Shown here: positions 6,569 to 8,360 of the stretch, in pieces | Layout of the letters: every line of letters begins with the position of its first letter | Numbering within the stretch: position 1 is the stretch's first letter | Source: Nitrospirota bacterium | GTDB taxonomy: Bacteria > Nitrospirota > Nitrospiria > Nitrospirales > UBA8639 | DNA length: 8,360 nucleotides | Direction: 5' to 3' | Assembly (NCBI GenBank): GCA_003233615.1 | Contig: QIMB01000405.1 | Location: forward strand, 1 to 8,360 | Position numbers and translations under genes: made by a program | Notes under the pieces: generated by a model | What the model was told of the DNA's origin: nothing | Seen by the model: the letters and a program-made list of their open reading frames with translations, nothing else | Database searches by the model: none

Positions 6569-6578
6569 GGCACAACAT

Positions 6579-6623
6579 TTGCTCATATAGGTTTGACCTT
6601 TAGTGCCCGGAGCATATGAGTAA
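6579..6623 (+). promoter_or_regulatory. Inverted repeat spanning the FAAL ribosome-binding site and start codon
   Basis: TTGCTCATAT (6579-6588) can pair with ATATGAGTAA (6614-6623) over ten positions, nine Watson-Crick and one G-U. The right arm contains the ATG at 6616, and the 25-nt loop contains the likely ribosome-binding site CGGAG. A small AGGT/ACCT hairpin (6589-6599) fits within the loop. If transcription starts upstream of 6579 this structure would hide the start codon, suggesting translational control. Confidence 0.4.
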
Positions 6624-8360
6624 CAACATGGATTTCACAGACACACAACATATAGACATGAATGCAACCCCAACTAATTCTGATGTAGCACTTCGTCCAG
6701 GCAACTTTTCAACCCTCTCTGAAGCTTTAGACTATGCTGCATGTGGGAAAACGGGAAGTAATTTTTACTCTGGACGTGGTCGGCTAATACAATCCCTTCC
6801 TTACGCAGACTTACAAGCTCAATCGATCAATCTAGCTAAAAGACTCAATAGCCTAGGCTTACCTCGAGGATCTCGTGTTGCAGTGGTTGCGGATACTACA
6901 CCTGATTTTTTACGATTCTTTTTTGCCTGCCAATATGCTGGCCTCATTCCTGTGCCCCTCCCAATATCAATCCATTTGGGCGGGCACCACGTGTATGTCA
7001 GTCAATTACGACGGTTACTTGAAAATTGCCAAGCATCGCTTGCCATGGCACCAGATGGCTTTGTTCCATTTTTGGAAGAAGCAGCGACTGGCCTGAACCT
7101 TTGCATCATTGGTGGACCTGAAACGTTTGCTTCGCTGAAAGAACACCATGCTCCTCTTCAGCCTCTTGAGCCACATGAGCTTGCCTATATTCAATACACC
7201 TCAGGCAGTACTCGATGGCCGAGGGGAGTGGAAGTCACGCAAGCTGCGGTCATGACCAATTTAACTGGGATTATCCAGCATGGCTTACATGTCCAATCTG
7301 GAGACCGATGTGTTTCATGGCTACCATTTTACCATGACATGGGCCTTGTTGGGTTTGTTCTTGGCCCAATCGCTTCGCAACTTTCTGTTGATTATTTGAG
7401 TACAAGAGATTTTGCCATGCGCCCACGCCAATGGCTGAACCTCATGACCAAGAGTCAAGCCACGATTTCTTTTAGCCCTTCCTTTGGCTATGAACTGTGC
7501 GTAAGACGTTTACGAGAAGACTCCTCAAATGAATCCTACGACCTACGCGCTTGGCGTATTGCGGGGGTGGGTGCCGAAACCATTCGAGCTGATAGCTTAC
7601 GGCGGTTTGCCAAAGCATTGAAGCCTTCAGGCTTTCATTCACAAGCGTTTTTGGCGTGTTATGGTATGGCAGAATGTGCATTAGCCATTAGCTTCGCCCC
7701 TCTACACTCAGGCCTTGATGTTGATCGGGTAGACGCCGACGAATTATCTAACTCTCGAAAAGCCTTGCCACTCACAACAACCAACGCATGTGACGATGAT
7801 GAGGTTCGCGTGAGCAAATTTGTCAATTGCGGAGTTCCCCTCCCAGGGTATGAAGTCGAAATACGTGATGATTCACATACCGTACTTGGAGATCGAGAAA
7901 GTGGAACCATCTTTGTCCGTGGCGCGAGTATCATGGCTGGATATTTCAACGATGCCACGTTGACGCAAAAAGTCCTTTCCAAAGATGGCTGGCTCGATAC
8001 CGGAGACATTGGATATTGGATAGAAGGTAGCCTTGTCATCATAGGACGTTCCAAGGATATGATTATCATCAATGGCCGAAATATCTGGCCACAGGATTTG
8101 GAGTATGCAGCCGAACAGCAGCCAGAAGTTCGCCCCGGCGACTCCTCTGCATTTGCTGTCTCTGGTCCTGATGGAGATGAAGTCGCCATCATGGTCGTCC
8201 AATGTCGCGAATCCAACCCTGAAAAACGTGATGACTTGACGCAACGCTTACAACTACGGATTCACAAAGAACTTTCAATTCCTTGCTACATCGAACTGAT
8301 TGCACCCAGAACCCTTCCTCGAACTTCTTCCGGAAAATTATCCCGTTCCCGGGCAAAAGC
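6616..8360 (+). CDS. Fatty acyl-AMP ligase (FAAL), C-terminal end cut by window edge
   Basis: This ANL-superfamily adenylate-forming enzyme activates a fatty acid with ATP to acyl-AMP, usually for loading onto an acyl carrier protein. About 581 residues are visible and the end is just outside the window. Signatures in order are the P-loop YTSGSTRWPRGV (T195-V205), LPFYHDMGL, the adenine-binding motif YGMAE (349-353), TGD with D464, GRSKDMIIINGRNIWPQDLE (R478 contacts the ribose/phosphate) and SSGK with the catalytic A10 lysine K574. NGRNIWPQDLE is typical of FAALs rather than acyl-CoA ligases. The P-loop has R200 and R203 instead of the common Gly and Lys. I choose the ATG at 6616 because CGGAG lies about 4 nt upstream; ATG 6628 is in frame but too far from it. 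The HIT gene precedes it; an acyl carrier protein gene is expected downstream. Confidence 0.9.
   Translation, partial: MSNNMDFTDTQHIDMNATPTNSDVALRPGNFSTLSEALDYAACGKTGSNFYSGRGRLIQSLPYADLQAQSINLAKRLNSLGLPRGSRVAVVADTTPDFLRFFFACQYAGLIPVPLPISIHLGGHHVYVSQLRRLLENCQASLAMAPDGFVPFLEEAATGLNLCIIGGPETFASLKEHHAPLQPLEPHELAYIQYTSGSTRWPRGVEVTQAAVMTNLTGIIQHGLHVQSGDRCVSWLPFYHDMGLVGFVLGPIASQLSVDYLSTRDFAMRPRQWLNLMTKSQATISFSPSFGYELCVRRLREDSSNESYDLRAWRIAGVGAETIRADSLRRFAKALKPSGFHSQAFLACYGMAECALAISFAPLHSGLDVDRVDADELSNSRKALPLTTTNACDDDEVRVSKFVNCGVPLPGYEVEIRDDSHTVLGDRESGTIFVRGASIMAGYFNDATLTQKVLSKDGWLDTGDIGYWIEGSLVIIGRSKDMIIINGRNIWPQDLEYAAEQQPEVRPGDSSAFAVSGPDGDEVAIMVVQCRESNPEKRDDLTQRLQLRIHKELSIPCYIELIAPRTLPRTSSGKLSRSRAK

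Larger units (their letters stand above)
6421..6615. other. AT-rich spacer with A/T tracts; no convincing terminator
   Basis: This 195-bp gap separates the HIT and FAAL genes. Directly after the HIT stop are an A7 run (6429-6435) and two T6 runs (6441-6446 and 6452-6457), which can pair only through A:U. That makes a poor intrinsic terminator, though the T runs might still slow polymerase. Further on come the repeat and palindromes listed separately. A consensus promoter for FAAL is not evident. TTGACC (6593-6598) is a good -35 but lacks a matching -10 at proper spacing. Confidence 0.4.

Noticed and set aside
7659..8244. Two long open frames on the minus strand (7659-8216 and 7873-8244)
   Set aside because: They lie wholly antisense to the FAAL catalytic core, whose conserved motifs are unbroken through this stretch. 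Their translations have no recognisable domain and are rich in Ser/Pro/Thr as expected of a shadow frame.
1..8360. CRISPR array, tRNA/rRNA gene, insertion sequence or phage genes
   Set aside because: I found no regularly spaced long repeats, no cloverleaf or rRNA-like sequence, and no transposase, integrase or phage-like product in any frame.

Overview
The window comes from a diderm (Gram-negative-type) bacterium. The main evidence is the adjacent pair of LPS-export permease genes (lptF, lptG) at the left end. Base composition is moderate in the genes and clearly AT-richer between them. I cannot fix the taxon from sequence alone. The gene styles would fit an environmental lineage such as Nitrospirota or a proteobacterium, but this is only an impression.

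Layout. (1) Positions 1-2038, minus strand: lptG (3' end cut by the window edge) downstream of lptF. (2) Positions 2096-2824, plus strand: a LicC-like sugar/alcohol-phosphate nucleotidyltransferase, divergent from lptF. (3) Positions 2871-5667, minus strand: read in transcription order, a fatty acid hydroxylase superfamily membrane protein, a 374-residue GNAT-type acyltransferase of the YghO-like family, and a MobA-like nucleotidyltransferase that touches the acyltransferase stop codon. A good sigma70-type promoter lies upstream of the hydroxylase. (4) Positions 5668-5982: a 315-bp divergent intergenic region. (5) Positions 5983-8360, plus strand: a HIT-family protein, then a 195-bp AT-rich gap, then a fatty acyl-AMP ligase (FAAL) cut by the right edge just after its A10 lysine.

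How the genes may work together. Acyl activation (FAAL), N-acyl transfer (GNAT), lipid hydroxylation (His-box hydroxylase), two nucleotidyltransferases that could activate a polar head group, and an outer-membrane lipid exporter pair together suggest a pathway for an unusual membrane lipid. The GNAT family, as I recall it, includes the bacterial ceramide synthase described in Caulobacter, and acyl-ACP/acyl-AMP ligases occur in bacterial ceramide loci. A sphingolipid-type (ceramide) or other amino-lipid pathway is therefore the best working hypothesis. The decisive genes (serine palmitoyltransferase, dedicated acyl carrier protein, ceramide reductase, CDP-alcohol phosphotransferase) are not in this window, so this remains inference.

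The two intergenic regions around the HIT gene hold most of the unexplained structure. It comprises three GTATAC palindromes at about 50-bp spacing, an exact 12-nt repeat shared by the two upstream regions, a 16-nt palindrome, and an inverted repeat that would pair across the FAAL start codon.
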